From Metallosphaera tengchongensis (GTDB lineage Archaea; Thermoproteota; Thermoprotei_A; Sulfolobales; Sulfolobaceae), in contig NZ_CP049074.1 of the NCBI RefSeq assembly GCF_013343295.1, positions 1,531,501-1,595,500 of the forward strand: a stretch of DNA of 64,000 bases, given 5' to 3'. The notes beneath the pieces are model-generated. The model ran no database searches. It saw only the letters and a program-made list of their open reading frames with translations, and was not told where the DNA came from. This document shows, one piece after another, positions 37,592 through 46,079 of the stretch (position 1 is the first letter of the stretch; every line of letters starts with the position of its first letter). The position numbers were made by a program, and so were the translations under genes.

Positions 37592-38482
37592 TTACAAAAT
37601 TTTGGCTTCAATTCTTGGGTAGTCCCACGACCTGTTCCTAAAGATTTCAACTGGTATGCTATAACCTAAGGCGTAAAGAGGTGACATTGGAGATATTATC
37701 ATCTTTATGGAAGAGGCCCTAAACTTTCTGGATACCTCCTCTAGGCCCTTCCTATCCACATGAAGTTCAGAGATGAACACTTCATCTCCCTCAGCTATCC
37801 ATATGAGGTCAGGGGCTTCATCGGAGATATCATCCTTAGTAATTAACTGAACCACGAACTCCTTTTTACCTAAGGTGTACATGAAACCCGTTATGATCTT
37901 CCGTATGTGAAACCTGTGGCTTAGGGTCCTGACATCGGCAAAGGGATTAACCTGAAGGGTTACGATCCCGTTAACGTCTTTCTCGTCTGGACTTGGTAAA
38001 ACACTACCCTGCTTAAATTCGACCTTGCCTTCGCATGTCCACTTACCTGAGGTCGGGTTGAAACATGAAGGATCCCTAGAGAATTTCCTTGTCTTACTCA
38101 CCTCATAGATGACGAAATTGGAGTTTCCCCTACGCAACTTTTCCATAACCTTCCTAACTTCCTCAGCTACATGTCTATTTCCAAATATCACGATGGAGAA
38201 GAGATCCTCCTCAACATCTCCCCTAAACAGATTCATTATGGGATGGAAAAGTCTCATGGCAACTTGATACTTTATTCCTTGGTTATTGGCAAGAATGAAG
38301 AACTTACCTAATCCCAAGCCCTCTGAGAACACCGCCGGGAAAATCCTTAGGTTTAAACTCCTTTGCATATCTAAGATTAGGGAAGTCACCCCCTTAGATG
38401 GTTCTCCCAAAACTTCCGCAAGACAAAAGCTGTTACCGCCATACTTCATCATCCCCCAAAGTAGCTCTTGATGAATAGACAC
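37592..38482 (-). CDS. Hypothetical protein, 296 aa
   Basis: I recognise no family. The protein begins MSIHQELLWGMMKYGGNSFC and has Cys-containing segments RDPSCFNPTSGKWTCEGK near residue 135. Two repeat-like beta segments follow (FKQGSVLPSPDEKDVNGIVT and later VVQLITKDDISDEAPDLIW). There are no membrane helices. It ends 14 bp from tnpB copy B, which stopped just short of its 3' end. It is transcribed alone. The start at ATG 38482 is followed by good coding sequence and preceded by AT-rich DNA. Confidence 0.65.
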   Translation of the reverse strand: MSIHQELLWGMMKYGGNSFCLAEVLGEPSKGVTSLILDMQRSLNLRIFPAVFSEGLGLGKFFILANNQGIKYQVAMRLFHPIMNLFRGDVEEDLFSIVIFGNRHVAEEVRKVMEKLRRGNSNFVIYEVSKTRKFSRDPSCFNPTSGKWTCEGKVEFKQGSVLPSPDEKDVNGIVTLQVNPFADVRTLSHRFHIRKIITGFMYTLGKKEFVVQLITKDDISDEAPDLIWIAEGDEVFISELHVDRKGLEEVSRKFRASSIKMIISPMSPLYALGYSIPVEIFRNRSWDYPRIEAKIL

Positions 38483-38906
38483 GGTAATTAGTTATTCATA
38501 TACTCTTAAAATTTTCTAGTATTACCAAAAATAGCATTAGTTAAATTGCTAATGAACGTTCAAATTCCATATCAAATCTATGGATTGAAATATTTCTGTT
38601 CTTTCTTACAAGAGTAGGATCCCAAACTATCTCACAAATTTGAGGTTTATGATCTTAGTATGAGCACTTAGTTAATGGAGTACCTAACAAGCGGTCGATC
38701 AACTAGATCACAAAAGAAGAGGAAGCCTTGCCTTTAGGGCGGGGAGGAAGTCAGTAATCTCCGTGGTAATTTATCCTTCTTAGACATGTCCACAACGGGT
38801 CCCTGAGACTTTGAAGTACACCCCCAGCTTTACAGGTTACTTTCGACTCCAGTTATACTTCTCAGATCTGGGCTAGAAGTAATGTAACTTTCCCGATTAT
38901 TGAGTG
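38483..38906. other. Intergenic region with a solitary IS605-type end hairpin
   Basis: The left part is AT-rich promoter-like DNA for the 38482 gene. At 38722-38754 on the plus strand lies GAAGCC-TTGCCTTTAGGGCGGGG-AGGAAGTCAG, a complete right-end hairpin with no tnpB beside it. Nothing else is recognised up to the Nob1 stop. Confidence 0.55.
38722..38754 (+). repeat. Solitary IS605/tnpB right-end hairpin
   Basis: The stem GCCTT..GGGC is followed by GGGGAGGAAGTCAG, identical in layout to the right end of tnpB copy A at 721-750. It is the cleanest of several solitary ends in this window (see also 41683, 57942, 58897). Confidence 0.6.
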
Positions 38907-39404
38907 TCAGCTTCCTCTCCTTTGGCTCTGTTTTACCACCGTTTTCCTTATTTTGCCCCCACATACTTCGCATTCGCTCTTCGGTTCTCGATAAGTCCTA
39001 CCACAGCTCTCGCAGACGTAACTGAAAGATTTGATCTCTTGAGCCGTCCTACCCAATCTGACAGGAGTAAACTTTATCCCCAGTTTAATTAGAACGTTCT
39101 GAACTGCAAAGTCGTCGGTAAAGACTACAGCTGGGTTCAGATCTACAGCAAGCGCTATTACGGACTTATCTGTCTTGGTTAGGCTAAATTCGTTGAGATC
39201 CCTGAGGACTTTTTCCACCTTCTTTAGGGCTGACTGGGAAGGTTCCATCACCACTATCTTGTTAGTTATAATGGAAAAAGAGAGGTTCCCCATTGACCTT
39301 GAGTCCTTAACTTCCTCTACAACCTGGGGGGTAGTGAATACCTTATCGAAGGAGTTTTGTAAACCCCCTAAGAACCCTGCAGTATCAAAGATTATCTTTT
39401 CCAA
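38907..39404 (-). CDS. Nob1-like PIN-domain rRNA endonuclease
   Basis: The protein has an N-terminal PIN domain (IIFDTAGFLGG with Asp near residue 7; TKTDKSVIALAVDL and VFTDDFAVQNVLIKLG carry the other acidic residues). A zinc ribbon follows, CESCGRTY then CEVCGGK, near residues 130-152. This is the architecture of Nob1, which cuts the 3' end of 16S rRNA during 30S maturation. Length is 165 residues. It overlaps NAD kinase by 13 bp and is translated after it. The start is ATG 39404. Confidence 0.9.
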   Translation of the reverse strand: MEKIIFDTAGFLGGLQNSFDKVFTTPQVVEEVKDSRSMGNLSFSIITNKIVVMEPSQSALKKVEKVLRDLNEFSLTKTDKSVIALAVDLNPAVVFTDDFAVQNVLIKLGIKFTPVRLGRTAQEIKSFSYVCESCGRTYREPKSECEVCGGKIRKTVVKQSQRRGS

Positions 39405-40132
39405 CTGAGTAAACCCCTCACAGGATCTGATTTAAAGAACCTGTAAATTACCGCCCTCTTAGGTGAAGGTTCTATAAGTAGACCTTCACCTGTTTTAATT
39501 AAGTCGACAATCTCTCCATCCGCCACAACTCTCGCCCTCTGTTCGTAACCCTTATCCTCCATAACTAGCCTAACTTGTGTTCTTGGGATTATTAAAGATT
39601 TAACGGGGGATAAGATAGGGCTAACTAGGGTAACTTCTAGGGCATCTACTCCCAGGTAGACCCCAGTGATTGACATGCTCCAACCTGTGGATCCTTGCGG
39701 AGTGGATATTAAAACACCGTCCCCCTCAGAGATGAAGCTCACGTCGGAGTAGTTTACTGAAACCAGGATACTCTCAGGCTCATCAAAGAGGATCCCGACT
39801 TCATTGAAGACTTCCACCGACCCCCTAGAGTGGGTAGCCCTCAGGAGAGGGTACTCTTGGACTAGATAGTCTCCCTTAGCTAGCCTTTGGAGGATGTTAC
39901 CTATCTCATCAGGTTCCCCGTCCATAAGGAAGCCCCTTCTCCCCGCCTTGATCGTAACAATCGGTTTTCCATAGCTTACTGCCTTAAGCAACGTTCCGTC
40001 TCCACCCACTGCTAGGATCACATCTGGTTCGCTCTCATCCAAGGTGAAGCCCAGAGATGAGGCGGTTTCCTTTATTTTATTTACGATAGGCTCTACCTTA
40101 GGGGATTTCTTGCTAATTATTTTAAGTCTCAT
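39392..40132 (-). CDS. nadK: NAD kinase
   Basis: The enzyme phosphorylates NAD to NADP. The GGDG motif is at residues 43-46 (ILAVGGDGTLLKAVS), followed by the second signature STPQGSTGWSMSITG near residue 143. Length is 246 residues, the short archaeal form. It is co-transcribed with the Nob1 gene (13-bp overlap) and lies head-to-head with the MFS transporter gene. The spacing to that gene's GTG start (40185) is 52 bp, so promoters are shared. Confidence 0.92.
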   Translation of the reverse strand: MRLKIISKKSPKVEPIVNKIKETASSLGFTLDESEPDVILAVGGDGTLLKAVSYGKPIVTIKAGRRGFLMDGEPDEIGNILQRLAKGDYLVQEYPLLRATHSRGSVEVFNEVGILFDEPESILVSVNYSDVSFISEGDGVLISTPQGSTGWSMSITGVYLGVDALEVTLVSPILSPVKSLIIPRTQVRLVMEDKGYEQRARVVADGEIVDLIKTGEGLLIEPSPKRAVIYRFFKSDPVRGLLSWKR

Positions 40133-40184
40133 TCACTCTAAGATTTTCACAACTCATAATAACTCTTTACTGTCTCATGTACGT

Positions 40185-41252
40185 GTGAAAGGAGCAACAA
40201 TATTATTCGCCAGGGCAGTGTACGCGATTAACTGGTTTTACCTGGCCCCAGAAATACCGAACTTGATATCCGAGTATCATCAGTCCTACAAGTTGGCTGG
40301 GATCATCCCCCTATCTTTCTTCCTAGGGTCTGGTCTCATGCAGTTACCAGCCAGCTATATTGGAACCAAAATTGGACAGAGGAACTCCATAGTGCTAGGC
40401 CTCCTCCTCATGTCACTCTCCTCCTTTTTAGTCGCTTTTTCCTCTAGTCTAACGGAGGTTTTAGTCTATTACTTTTTGGGAGGTGTTGGGGCGTCCTTCT
40501 TCTTCTCCTCTGGAGGAAGCATTCTCTCTGTCTTGAACAAGGAGAGGGTGGGTCTATATCTAGGCGTTTATAACGCTCTATTCTCGGTGGGTGGTTTCAT
40601 TGGCCTCAATTGGGTGCTTGTCTTTAGGGAACTCGGTTTTTCAAATGGAGTAGCTCTCGTTGGTGCCCTTGATTTCCTGTCGGCGCTCTTGAACCTAAGG
40701 TTACCCAACTATACACCGTCCTGGAAGGCCGTGAAGGATAAGGGAGTCGTACTGCTTGGTGTTGCCACTGTGGGAGTGTGGGGCATATACTACGCTGTAG
40801 GGGAGCTTTTCCCATCCTTCATGTTTTTCTTCTATCACGTACGCTCAGTGACTGCCTCAGAGGTTACAAGCTCTCTCCTCATTTTTTCAGCCATAGGAGG
40901 GGCAATGGGATGGCTAGGAGATAAATTTGGGGGAATGAAGGTCTTGTTGTCCAGTTCCATAGTGACCTCGCTCTCCCTCCTCTTCCTTTATACGCCCTTT
41001 TACGAGCTTGGATTAGCGATTCTAGGGATCTCCAACGAACTGGCGATTTCGGTCCTCTACTCAATCACGGCACTGAGGGTGGGCCTTAAGAACTCAAGCG
41101 TTACCCTAGCGATGGTGAACTCCATCAATATAAGCCTAGGAACTTGGCTCGAGTTCGTAGCAGGCTTCTTGGGGTACTACTCGTGGGCCACATTGGTGGT
41201 ACTGAGTTTGCTTCCTCTTCTGCTCTTACTCAACTTGAGGACTCGAACCTAA
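40185..41252 (+). CDS. Major facilitator superfamily transporter
   Basis: The protein has about 355 residues and 10-12 hydrophobic segments. The MFS loop motifs YIGTKIGQRNSIVLGLLL (after TM2) and AIGGAMGWLGDKFGGMKVLL (after TM8) mark the two halves. I start at GTG 40185 (VKGATILFARAVYAINW). The frame is open back to ATG 40044, but that part lies over nadK and is not membrane-like. A TATA-like CATAATAACT around 40155 fits a leaderless GTG. The substrate is unknown. The 3' end overlaps the next, convergent, gene by 23 bp. Confidence 0.85.
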   Translation: MKGATILFARAVYAINWFYLAPEIPNLISEYHQSYKLAGIIPLSFFLGSGLMQLPASYIGTKIGQRNSIVLGLLLMSLSSFLVAFSSSLTEVLVYYFLGGVGASFFFSSGGSILSVLNKERVGLYLGVYNALFSVGGFIGLNWVLVFRELGFSNGVALVGALDFLSALLNLRLPNYTPSWKAVKDKGVVLLGVATVGVWGIYYAVGELFPSFMFFFYHVRSVTASEVTSSLLIFSAIGGAMGWLGDKFGGMKVLLSSSIVTSLSLLFLYTPFYELGLAILGISNELAISVLYSITALRVGLKNSSVTLAMVNSINISLGTWLEFVAGFLGYYSWATLVVLSLLPLLLLLNLRTRT

Positions 41253-41580
41253 TAAGAAGCGAAACTTGGAACACCCTGCTCTCGTTTAGGATCTCCACTT
41301 CTCCCTTGGTATTTAACAGCCTGATTTTGTAGACTTTCTGAGGTGGACCTCCGTTGATCCTAATTGTGACCCAACTGGACACTCCGTTAACGACAAGTAC
41401 GCACTTACCATTTATCTGGATTTTGACGCTCTCAAGAGGCTTAAGGTGAATGAAACTCTCGTTATATGAACTTCCCGGGAATTTTAGAGCCTCCACCATT
41501 ATCTTCCTGTAATAGCTGAACCACAAACTACTCAATACTATCAATGGGAAAGTCAACACGGCCACTAACACGGCAAGCAT
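41230..41580 (-). CDS. Small protein with N-terminal membrane anchor
   Basis: The 116-residue protein starts with one hydrophobic helix (MLAVLVAVLTFPLIVLSSLW). A beta-rich domain follows with SVKIQINGKCVLVVNGVSSW in the middle. The domain would face the outside if the helix is a signal anchor. I recognise no family. It converges on, and slightly overlaps, the MFS gene. Confidence 0.6.
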   Translation of the reverse strand: MLAVLVAVLTFPLIVLSSLWFSYYRKIMVEALKFPGSSYNESFIHLKPLESVKIQINGKCVLVVNGVSSWVTIRINGGPPQKVYKIRLLNTKGEVEILNESRVFQVSLLIRFESSS

Positions 41581-41682
41581 TGTAGTTGCTTAAAGAGGAA
41601 AAATATATCATTATCTTATGTGGCAGCTATATTAGTAGGTTCTTTAACTGTAGCCTGAAGAATAATAAAAATGTGATACTGA

Positions 41683-41717
41683 TCTGACCTCCTCCAAGCC
41701 TTAAGGGTTAGGTTTAC
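41683..41717 (-). repeat. Solitary IS605-type end hairpin, degenerate
   Basis: On the minus strand it reads AACCTAACCCTTAAGGCTT and then GGAGGAGGTCAG, the end-hairpin pattern with mismatches in the stem. The surrounding gap 41581-41948 holds no other convincing feature except the TATA box (TTTAAATA, 41913-41920) of the next gene. Confidence 0.45.
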
Positions 41718-41948
41718 AAGGTGAGGGAAACCCTCGCATGGCTGGTAGGGAATCAGACCGTCTCTACTAATCTGTTGACCATAGCGGCAACTCACGCGAA
41801 ATTTTACCAATGGTTCAAGTTAACTCCCTATATACTGAGCTTAATTCTTTTATTCTCTTTATTTTTACTAGTATTGTGCCTTTCACGACTATTCATGATT
41901 GTTGTCGGAAAGTTTAAATAGTATAAATGTTTGTGATTCTTGGTAATT

Positions 41949-42947
41949 ATGGGAGAGTACGACATAATAGTTATAGGAGGAGGTCCAATAGGACTCTTCG
42001 GCACGTTCTACAGTGGTCTAAGGGATATGAAAGCCCTTCTCATAGACTCCCAAGACGAGCTAGGTGGTCAACTGGTGACCCTTTACCCTGAGAAGGCTGT
42101 CTATGACGTGGGCGGCTTCGCTGGTATACAAGCCTACGATCTAGCTCAGAAACTGGTCGAACAGGCAAAGATGTTCGGTCCTGATATACGCGTGAAGGAG
42201 TGGGCTGACATGCTCGAGAGGACTCAAGACGGGATGTGGGTAGTGAAAACAGATAAGGGCGAGGCATACAAGACGAAGGCGGTACTTATTGCCGCAGGCA
42301 TTGGGAAGATCACCCCAAGTAGATTAGGGGCGAAGGGAGAGCAGGAGTATGAGAACAAGGGACTTTACTATACCGTCAGAAGGAAGAGCGATTTCAACGG
42401 AAAGAGGGTCCTTATTGTTGGAGGTGGGGATTCGGCGGTTGACTGGGCATTAAACCTAGCACCAGTGGCAAAGGAAGTTACGTTAATACACAGAAGGGAT
42501 CAGTTCAGGGCACATGAGAGAAGCGTTAAGGAGATGTTCGAGGTAGCGAAGGTCTACACTTGGCACGAACTGAAGGAAGTCAAGGGCGACGGGAACAGGG
42601 TTACTCAGGCAGTGATCTTCGATAACCGTACCAAGGAGGAGAAGGTTCTAAACGTGGATGCTGTAGTGATTAGCATAGGTCATAAGGGAGACCTCGGCAA
42701 CATGCTGAAGTGGGGTTTGAATATGAAGGGAAGGGATATCCTAGTTAACACAAAGATGGAGACTAACCTACCGGGAGTTTACGCAGCTGGCGACATAGCC
42801 CAAGTGGAAGGTGCCCCCAAGCTCGCGCTAATAGCTGTAGGCTTCGGACAGGCAGCAATAGCTACCAGTGTCGCGAAGAAGTACCTGGATCCCAACGCCT
42901 CAGTATTCGCAGGGCATAGCTCCGAAATGGATAAGTTCAAGAAATGA
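41949..42947 (+). CDS. Ferredoxin/thioredoxin-type NAD(P)H flavin reductase (FNR-like)
   Basis: The N-terminal FAD loop is [18 protein letters not shown], and the NADPH loop is [18 protein letters not shown] near residue 155. [10 protein letters not shown] binds the NADP phosphate, and the C-terminal FAD motif is [19 protein letters not shown]. The redox-active CxxC of thioredoxin reductases is absent (YTVRRKSDF stands where it should be), so this is the ferredoxin-NADP reductase-like subgroup. The start at ATG 41949 (MGEYD) is supported by a TATA box at 41913-41920. Length is 332 residues. Confidence 0.88.
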   Translation: MGEYDIIVIGGGPIGLFGTFYSGLRDMKALLIDSQDELGGQLVTLYPEKAVYDVGGFAGIQAYDLAQKLVEQAKMFGPDIRVKEWADMLERTQDGMWVVKTDKGEAYKTKAVLIAAGIGKITPSRLGAKGEQEYENKGLYYTVRRKSDFNGKRVLIVGGGDSAVDWALNLAPVAKEVTLIHRRDQFRAHERSVKEMFEVAKVYTWHELKEVKGDGNRVTQAVIFDNRTKEEKVLNVDAVVISIGHKGDLGNMLKWGLNMKGRDILVNTKMETNLPGVYAAGDIAQVEGAPKLALIAVGFGQAAIATSVAKKYLDPNASVFAGHSSEMDKFKK

Positions 42948-42960
42948 AAGACCTTTTGTG

Positions 42961-43842
42961 ATGAAATGCATTAAGGTACCCAGGCGCGAATTAGGTCGTA
43001 TAAGGATAAGGGTAGCTCCTGGGTACCAAATAATTTTTGATGGAGATTTCGCATTAATTCCAGTACTGGAGCCTCAGCAGGGGTATGAAGCTGTGGAGTG
43101 CTCCCCTGCACCCAAGGAGACTACGCCTAAATTGAGGGATCTAATCCCTAACGTCTCCTCCTTCTACGTCATAGGAGACATAATGGTGCTGTCCCCCAAG
43201 AAGGAGATAATCAAAGCAGAACTGGAGAAATTACTAAAACTTCGCAGAGGAGTAAGGAGCATTTACATCAGGAAAAGAGTCTCGGGAGAATTGAGGATAA
43301 ACGAGTTGGAGCACGTAGCCGGGGAGAAGAGGACTGTGACGGAATTCAGGGAGGGTGGATTAAGGTTTATTGTTGATATTGCCAAAGTTTACGTTAACCC
43401 TTCCATGGCAACAGAGAGACTAAGGTTGGTCAAGTCCATTCCTGAGGGGTCAAGGGTACTGGACGTTTTCACTGGTTATGGGGCTCTTGCCATCCATGTG
43501 GCCAGAAAGATAGGGTATGTAGTTGCGGGCGATCTGAATTTAGACGGTCTTTACATGGCTAGGGAGTCGCTGAGACTGAACTCATGTAGGATTTCCATGG
43601 ACTTAGTGCAGTATGACGCTCGGTACCTACCCTTTAGGGAGAAGTCCTTCGATTGGGTGATTGGGGATAACCCTACCATGATAAACGTATTCCTCCAGGA
43701 ACTATGTAGGGTGAGCAGGAAGTTCACTGTTGTCTACAGACTTGGGGCTCTGGAAGAGGGATGGGAAAGAGTCAACGACTACTCTAAGGACTTGGTCATA
43801 GCTAAGAGAGTTATCCGATGCCAGGATAAAGATGTCTACTGA
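42961..43842 (+). CDS. Trm5/Taw2-like tRNA methyltransferase-family protein
   Basis: From ATG 42961 (MKCIKVPRREL) it is 293 residues. The SAM-binding region VLDVFTGYGALAIHVARKIG and GDLNLDGLYMARESLRLN match the Trm5/TYW2 group that modifies G37 of tRNA. The catalytic segment reads IGDNPTM rather than the usual NLP or NPPR, so its exact reaction is uncertain. The upstream frame to 42868 lies over the flavoprotein gene and is discarded. It follows that gene by 13 bp and may share its transcript. The 3' 141 bp overlap the convergent DUF371 gene. Confidence 0.75.
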   Translation: MKCIKVPRRELGRIRIRVAPGYQIIFDGDFALIPVLEPQQGYEAVECSPAPKETTPKLRDLIPNVSSFYVIGDIMVLSPKKEIIKAELEKLLKLRRGVRSIYIRKRVSGELRINELEHVAGEKRTVTEFREGGLRFIVDIAKVYVNPSMATERLRLVKSIPEGSRVLDVFTGYGALAIHVARKIGYVVAGDLNLDGLYMARESLRLNSCRISMDLVQYDARYLPFREKSFDWVIGDNPTMINVFLQELCRVSRKFTVVYRLGALEEGWERVNDYSKDLVIAKRVIRCQDKDVY

Positions 43843-44226
43843 ACCTTCCTTCAGCTTAAGTACCAGATCCCTCCTGAGATCCCTTGCGGACTTGTCAGCT
43901 TTGATTAGTATGGTAGCGTCAGAGATGAAGTCAGACCTCCTCACGATTAGCTTAACGGGAGAACTGAAGGTCAGCTCTTTCGAACCTCTCCCGGTAACCA
44001 TTTCAAGGACTCCGTCCTTATGGATCAGCACATATCCGTAACCTCCCCTCTTCAGAATAGCCTTGACATCTTCAGAAAGGTCCGTTGAGCCTTTTGTGGA
44101 ATTGATACATATTATGCAGTCTCCCCTTCGAGTAAGATAGTCCTCCCTTGTTATCTCCAGGGTACTTCTATGTTTAGCAAGTACGTTCCGGTGTCCAGAG
44201 CACGTCAAGGTGTCAACTGCTATCAT
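43702..44226 (-). CDS. DUF371-family protein
   Basis: The sequence matches the archaeal DUF371 pattern: CSGHRNVLAKHRSTLEITRE at residues 9-28, GDCIICINSTKG, ILKRGGYGYVLIHKDG and later RRDLVLKLKEGSVDIFILAS. Its function is unknown, but it is often next to RNA-processing genes, as here behind rnp4 and the YhbY gene. The last 35 or so residues (after FILAS) extend beyond the usual domain and are encoded antisense to the end of the Trm5-like gene. Start is ATG 44226, overlapping the YhbY gene by 14 bp. Confidence 0.8.
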   Translation of the reverse strand: MIAVDTLTCSGHRNVLAKHRSTLEITREDYLTRRGDCIICINSTKGSTDLSEDVKAILKRGGYGYVLIHKDGVLEMVTGRGSKELTFSSPVKLIVRRSDFISDATILIKADKSARDLRRDLVLKLKEGSVDIFILASDNSLSYDQVLRVVVDSFPSLFQSPKSVDNSELPAHPT

Positions 44227-44473
44227 CCTTCTTCAGTATAAAGGTCCTCCCTCTAATATCTAAAAGTTCACTCTTAGTTTCCTTGGCGATCAACTGGGCC
44301 ACCTCTAACCTATCGCAGGACCGGTCAAGTAACCTGATCTTGATCACTTCGTGCTCCTTTAGGTGTCTTTCTATTTCTTTCTTGGTCTCCTCTGTGAAAC
44401 CCTTCTTTCCGATTCTTACCTCTGCGCTCCCTTCTATCACTTCCCTTAAGCTTCTCCTGGTTTCTCGTGTCAT
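44213..44473 (-). CDS. YhbY/CRM-domain RNA-binding protein
   Basis: The protein has 86 residues from ATG 44473. The CRM-domain fold is recognised from EVRIGKKGFTEETKKEIERH and LKEHEVIKIRLL. The GxxG-like loop IGKKG is the RNA contact. E. coli YhbY binds pre-50S particles; archaeal members are presumed to help ribosome or tRNA maturation. A longer start at 44491 is possible. The first 149 bp are also read in another frame by the end of rnp4. It sits in an rnp4-yhbY-DUF371 operon. Confidence 0.85.
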   Translation of the reverse strand: MTRETRRSLREVIEGSAEVRIGKKGFTEETKKEIERHLKEHEVIKIRLLDRSCDRLEVAQLIAKETKSELLDIRGRTFILKKDDSS

Positions 44474-44744
44474 ATCTTCTAGTCCACCCACAAACTAAAC
44501 ACGTTCTAATTAAAATCTTCGACCTTATCCTTCTCCTCTCAGTCACCCCTACGATTAAGGGGGTCTTACATTTCCTACAAAAGCTTCTCTTTACCCTCAA
44601 GGGGAGCTTCACTCTAGCCTTGGAGGTGTATTGAAGTCCTAGATCCACGTACTTCCTCGCTAGGTCTAACTCACCTTTGGAGGCTAGGAGCGCCGCCTCC
44701 ATTATGAGCTCAACGGCCCTTTGACTTACCTCCTCTCGTTTCAA
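44325..44744 (-). CDS. rnp4: RNase P protein component 4 (Rpp21), with basic tail read over yhbY
   Basis: The zinc ribbon FCRKCKTPLIVG ... RTCLVCGWTRRYDT (about residues 55-92) and the N-terminal helices (SQRAVELIMEAALLASKG, LARKYVDLGLQYTSKARVKL) identify the archaeal Rpp21 subunit of RNase P, which matures tRNA 5' ends. The usual protein ends shortly after this ribbon. Here 45 or so further residues, rich in Arg, Lys and Glu, are read from the first part of the YhbY gene in another frame. The overlap is about 149 bp. Start ATG 44744 is 52 bp from the divergent Nep1 gene. Confidence 0.88.
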   Translation of the reverse strand: MKREEVSQRAVELIMEAALLASKGELDLARKYVDLGLQYTSKARVKLPLRVKRSFCRKCKTPLIVGVTERRRIRSKILIRTCLVCGWTRRYDTRNQEKLKGSDRRERRGKNRKEGFHRGDQERNRKTPKGARSDQDQVT

Positions 44745-44795
44745 CGGTTAAAATGGGAAGGAAACCATTATAAAGCCAGATCCTCTCTTTTCGCA

Positions 44796-45419
44796 ATGAA
44801 CGTCGTTTTCTTGGACTCCTCTGTGGAGTTGGTTCCTGAAGAGATATCAGGGCATCCAAGCGTAGTCAAGAACGCGAGAAAGTTCGGCAAGAACCCCACT
44901 GAGGTCCTTCTAGATATTTCTCTGCACTACTACGCTATGAGTAAGCTCAGTAATAAGGAGAAAAGAGGAAGACCAGACATTCTTCACAACGCCCTGACGA
45001 TGTTGTTGACCTACCCCTCATTCCAAGGGGAGGTATACGTCCATACGGTGGACTCTAAGATAATATGGGTTTCTAGCAAAATGAGGCCTCCGAAGAATTA
45101 CCTGCGATTTGTAGGTTTGATGGAACAACTACTAGTTAACGGGCGTATTCCTCCTACGGGAGATGCCCTCATGGAGGTAACAAATTTAACTCTGAGCGAA
45201 GTTGTGAAGGACGAAGGGCTCATTGTGCTGGACGAGAAAGGGGATAGGACAGATGCAAATTCCCTATGCCAGAGGAGAGAGTTCATTGGGATAGGGGCTT
45301 TTCCTCACGGTGACTTCAGTGAAGAAGTTAAAAGGTCTTCGAAAACGTTCCTGTCCGTGAGCGACAAAGTCTTGGAGACCCAACACGTAGTCTGTAAGCT
45401 GCTTTCCGCATGCTTTTAA
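44796..45419 (+). CDS. Nep1/Emg1 rRNA pseudouridine methyltransferase
   Basis: This SPOUT-fold enzyme methylates N1 of a pseudouridine in 16S rRNA helix 35. Recognised from NVVFLDSSVELVPEEISGHP, KRGRPDILHNALTMLLTYPS (family RPDILHxxLL motif), HTVDSKIIWV, RPPKNYLRFVGLMEQLL, and GIGAFPHGDFSE, the SAM-binding knot. ATG 44796 is chosen because a TATA box (CATTATAAAG, about 44766-44775) lies 26 bp upstream. Length is 207 residues, normal. Divergent from rnp4: two RNA-maturation units share this short promoter region. Confidence 0.92.
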   Translation: MNVVFLDSSVELVPEEISGHPSVVKNARKFGKNPTEVLLDISLHYYAMSKLSNKEKRGRPDILHNALTMLLTYPSFQGEVYVHTVDSKIIWVSSKMRPPKNYLRFVGLMEQLLVNGRIPPTGDALMEVTNLTLSEVVKDEGLIVLDEKGDRTDANSLCQRREFIGIGAFPHGDFSEEVKRSSKTFLSVSDKVLETQHVVCKLLSACF

Positions 45420-45421
45420 TT

Positions 45422-45997
45422 CTAGGTGGAGAACTTAGCCTTAGCGTAGATTATTCCCCCAGGAGAGGGAGTCAGATCTAACACCGTGAAACCGTAGCTC
45501 TCTAGAACCTTTTTAAATACCATTGAGGCACAGAAGGTCGACTCCAGGCTGAAACCTGTCCCGGTAAGCCTAACCTCGAACTCATCGTCCTCTATTTTCT
45601 TAACTTTCAGATCCTTAATCGGTAACACTGACTTCACGTTCTCATAAACTACAATCAATTCCTCCAGAGTGGAAGCTCTAGACTTGAGATAGGACGCCAC
45701 CTGTAGTCCAGCTCCCTCACAAACTGTCTGAAACGCCTTTTGATCCTTTTCATAGGCCAGCTTAGCTAGGCTTTCAATATACCAAGAGGTTATGGGAACT
45801 ACGTCAAGGTCTTTGAATATTTTGTGTAACTCTACAAGCTCCTGCAGCTTAGTCGAATCCTCTCCCATCCTTATCATCTCTAACATAGCCCTGAGGGCTA
45901 AGTTCGTCAAGGAGAAGATCGTGTACCCGCGACTCTTAGCCTCCTTTTCCAACTCCTTTATTAACTCACTGTCTGCAGCTATGTTAACTCTTCCCAA
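45422..45997 (-). CDS. Ribbon-helix-helix domain protein with unknown C-terminal domain
   Basis: The N terminus (GRVNIAADSELIKELEKEAK then GYTIFSLTNLALRAMLEMI) has the strand-helix-helix pattern of CopG/MetJ-type DNA-binding domains. The C-terminal 120 residues have LTGTGFSLESTFCASMVFKK and a beta-rich end, perhaps a ligand-binding or dimerisation domain. It may regulate transcription. Start is TTG 45997: a TATA-like TTTTATAAAG at about 46026-46036 puts transcription start near 46005. Stop lies 2 bp from the convergent Nep1 stop. Confidence 0.65.
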   Translation of the reverse strand: MGRVNIAADSELIKELEKEAKSRGYTIFSLTNLALRAMLEMIRMGEDSTKLQELVELHKIFKDLDVVPITSWYIESLAKLAYEKDQKAFQTVCEGAGLQVASYLKSRASTLEELIVVYENVKSVLPIKDLKVKKIEDDEFEVRLTGTGFSLESTFCASMVFKKVLESYGFTVLDLTPSPGGIIYAKAKFST

Positions 45998-46079
45998 CTT
46001 TGTTCGTAAATATATACATTTTAATACTTTATAAAATCTCTGTAATGTATTTTACAAACTAAAGCTTGTAGAAGAGAGG

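Noticed and set aside
40044-40184. Longer N terminus for the MFS transporter
   Set aside because: The extra 47 residues lie over the NAD kinase gene. GTG 40185 fits the TATA-like box and the first membrane helix.
41721-41921. 66-codon plus-strand frame with hydrophobic end
   Set aside because: Starts within a degenerate transposon end and runs into the promoter of the flavoprotein gene. Hydrophobicity is explained by T-rich DNA.
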